Under the pieces are notes generated by a model. That model ran no database searches, was not told the DNA's origin, and saw only the letters and a program-made list of their open reading frames with translations. A DNA stretch of 64,000 nt from Pseudomonas sp. Lineage in GTDB: Bacteria > Pseudomonadota > Gammaproteobacteria > Pseudomonadales > Pseudomonadaceae. The translations under genes and the position numbers were made by a program. The DNA lies in the NCBI GenBank assembly GCA_030656145.1, contig JAUSOF010000033.1, positions 175,421 through 239,420 of the forward strand, written 5' to 3'. Each line of letters opens with the position of its first letter. The first letter of the stretch is position 1. This document shows positions 62,640-64,000 of the stretch, in pieces.

Positions 62640-63671
62640 CTACTGCTCGGGATGCATCAGCGCGCGGTACTGCCCAGGGGTAGTGCCGGTCCACTTTTTG
62701 AACGCCTTGTAGAAGGCGCTGCTGTCGGCAAAGCCGAGCTCGAAGGCCAGTTCGGTAAAGTTGCCCTCGCCGCGATCCAAGCGGGCTATGGCCTGGTCAC
62801 GTCGCAATTGGTCCTTGAGTCCCTGGAAAGACTGGCCTTCCTGGGCCAACTTGCGCCGCAGGGTCGAGGGTGCCATGAAAAAATGACTGGATATCGACTC
62901 AAAATCAGGCCATCGCTCGGCTTTGAGACTGCGCAGGTAAACCTTGATTCGCGCCGCATGGCTACGCGGATCGCGGTAACGAACCAGGATGTTGGCTGGT
63001 GCGCCGGCGAGGAAGCGCTTGAGCTCTCGCTCGCTGCGCCGTAACGGCTGCTCCAGGCACTCTGCATTGAACAACAGGCGACTTCGCGGCCGGGCGAAGC
63101 GCAGGTTGCTGCTGAACATTACCAGGTAATCTTCGAGATAGTCCGGCGCCTGGCAGTGCAGCTCGACTGCAAGGATAGGAATACGTCGACCCGCGAGCCA
63201 GCAAGCGAGGCCATGCACGATCATCCACAGAGTGAAACAGCCGAAGGCTCGGCAGGTGTGCCCCGCAGGCTCATCGATGACGATTGCCGCCATGCCGCCC
63301 TGACGCTCGATGCGGGGTGTCAGGTTATCAAATATCAGACTGAGAAACGCCAGCGCAGTATCTAGGGCTGCCCCTAGAGTAGGCTCACGCAATGCAGTGC
63401 GGGCCATGAAAGCATAGCTGCCGGACTTCATTCGCCGCAGGTTCATGCCAAAAAACTCGTCGTCCATGGCCGTGGACAGCCCCAGCCATAAGCGTGCATA
63501 CGCCTGCGCGGACACTCGCGCATAGGGCTTGTTGAGCAACTCCGGGGCGATACCGGCCAGGGTCAGCAGTGCATCGCAGCTCTGTCCCTGGGCACGCCAT
63601 TGATCCAGAGCCTCAACAACCAGGCGGACCGAGATGGTGCCCTTCTCAACCGCGGCGCCTGTCATGCCCAC
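62640..63671 (-). CDS. AraC family transcriptional regulator (Arabinose_bd domain)
   Basis: C-terminal HTH FMAPSTLRRKLAQEGQSFQGLKDQLRRDQAIARL...ELAFELGFADSSAFYKAFKKWTGTTPGQYR. Confidence 0.9.
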   Translation of the reverse strand: MGMTGAAVEKGTISVRLVVEALDQWRAQGQSCDALLTLAGIAPELLNKPYARVSAQAYARLWLGLSTAMDDEFFGMNLRRMKSGSYAFMARTALREPTLGAALDTALAFLSLIFDNLTPRIERQGGMAAIVIDEPAGHTCRAFGCFTLWMIVHGLACWLAGRRIPILAVELHCQAPDYLEDYLVMFSSNLRFARPRSRLLFNAECLEQPLRRSERELKRFLAGAPANILVRYRDPRSHAARIKVYLRSLKAERWPDFESISSHFFMAPSTLRRKLAQEGQSFQGLKDQLRRDQAIARLDRGEGNFTELAFELGFADSSAFYKAFKKWTGTTPGQYRALMHPEQ

Positions 63672-63687
63672 CCCAAGACCACCGCCA

Positions 63688-64000
63688 TCAGCTGACCTCC
63701 TCCAGCTCCGCCAGCGTCAGCTCGCGCATGCGGAACTTCTGCACTTTGCCGGTCACGGTCATCGGGAATTCATCGACGAACTTGAAGTGGCGCGGCACCT
63801 TGAAATGAGCGATGCGTCCCTTGCAAAACTCAGCCAGCTCCACTGCAGCCGCCTGGTGACCTGGGTGACACTTGACCCAAGCGACGATCTCCTCCCCATA
63901 CTTGGCGTCGGGAATACCCACCACCTGCACATCGGCAACCGCCGGATGTGCGAACAAAAACTCCTCGATCTCCCGCGGGTACACGTTCTCACCGCCGCGA
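63688..64000 (-). CDS. AMP-binding acyl-CoA synthetase, C-terminal part (truncated by window end)
   Basis: [43 protein letters not shown] ... [14 protein letters not shown]. Confidence 0.9.
   Translation of the reverse strand, partial: RGGENVYPREIEEFLFAHPAVADVQVVGIPDAKYGEEIVAWVKCHPGHQAAAVELAEFCKGRIAHFKVPRHFKFVDEFPMTVTGKVQKFRMRELTLAELEEVS

Overview
This 64-kb window looks like a Pseudomonas chromosome: high-GC coding style, REP-like hairpins, and aot, phh, nosP-nahK and urate-catabolism gene orders. Main blocks: (1) 1-2.84 kb, a three-gene cluster of Zn-protease/retropepsin-like protein (partial), inactive transglutaminase-7TM protein and RimK-like ATP-grasp ligase. (2) 3.1-24.7 kb, a near-complete urate/allantoin to glyoxylate to pyruvate catabolic region (uraH, puuE, uraD, alc, allA, puuD, purine permease, Tsx-like porin, moaA paralogue, TetR and LysR regulators, gcl-hyi-glxR-glycerate kinase-pyk, urea transporter). 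A recurring TTGT-N2-ACAA motif sits at several of its promoters. (3) An ion channel and a SLC13-type transporter. (4) The aotJQMOP-argR type arginine transport operon. (5) acs. (6) A nucleoside deaminase and a CsgG/DUF4810/DUF799 lipoprotein operon. (7) phhR and phhABC. (8) A nosP-nahK type FIST protein/hybrid kinase pair, a porin and a stand-alone pqqF. (9) An RsbQ-like alpha/beta hydrolase overlapping a PAS-GGDEF diguanylate cyclase. (10) A small accessory islet with a reversed-order HipA/HTH pair and a divergent Xre-RES toxin-antitoxin pair. (11) An acyl-CoA catabolic cluster running off the window end. The most interesting candidates are the RsbQ-PAS-GGDEF module, the double toxin-antitoxin islet with its inverted-repeat operators, the putative purine-regulon operator, and a 29-codon membrane ORF missed by the ORF track. 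All calls come from reading the sequence; no database searches were run.
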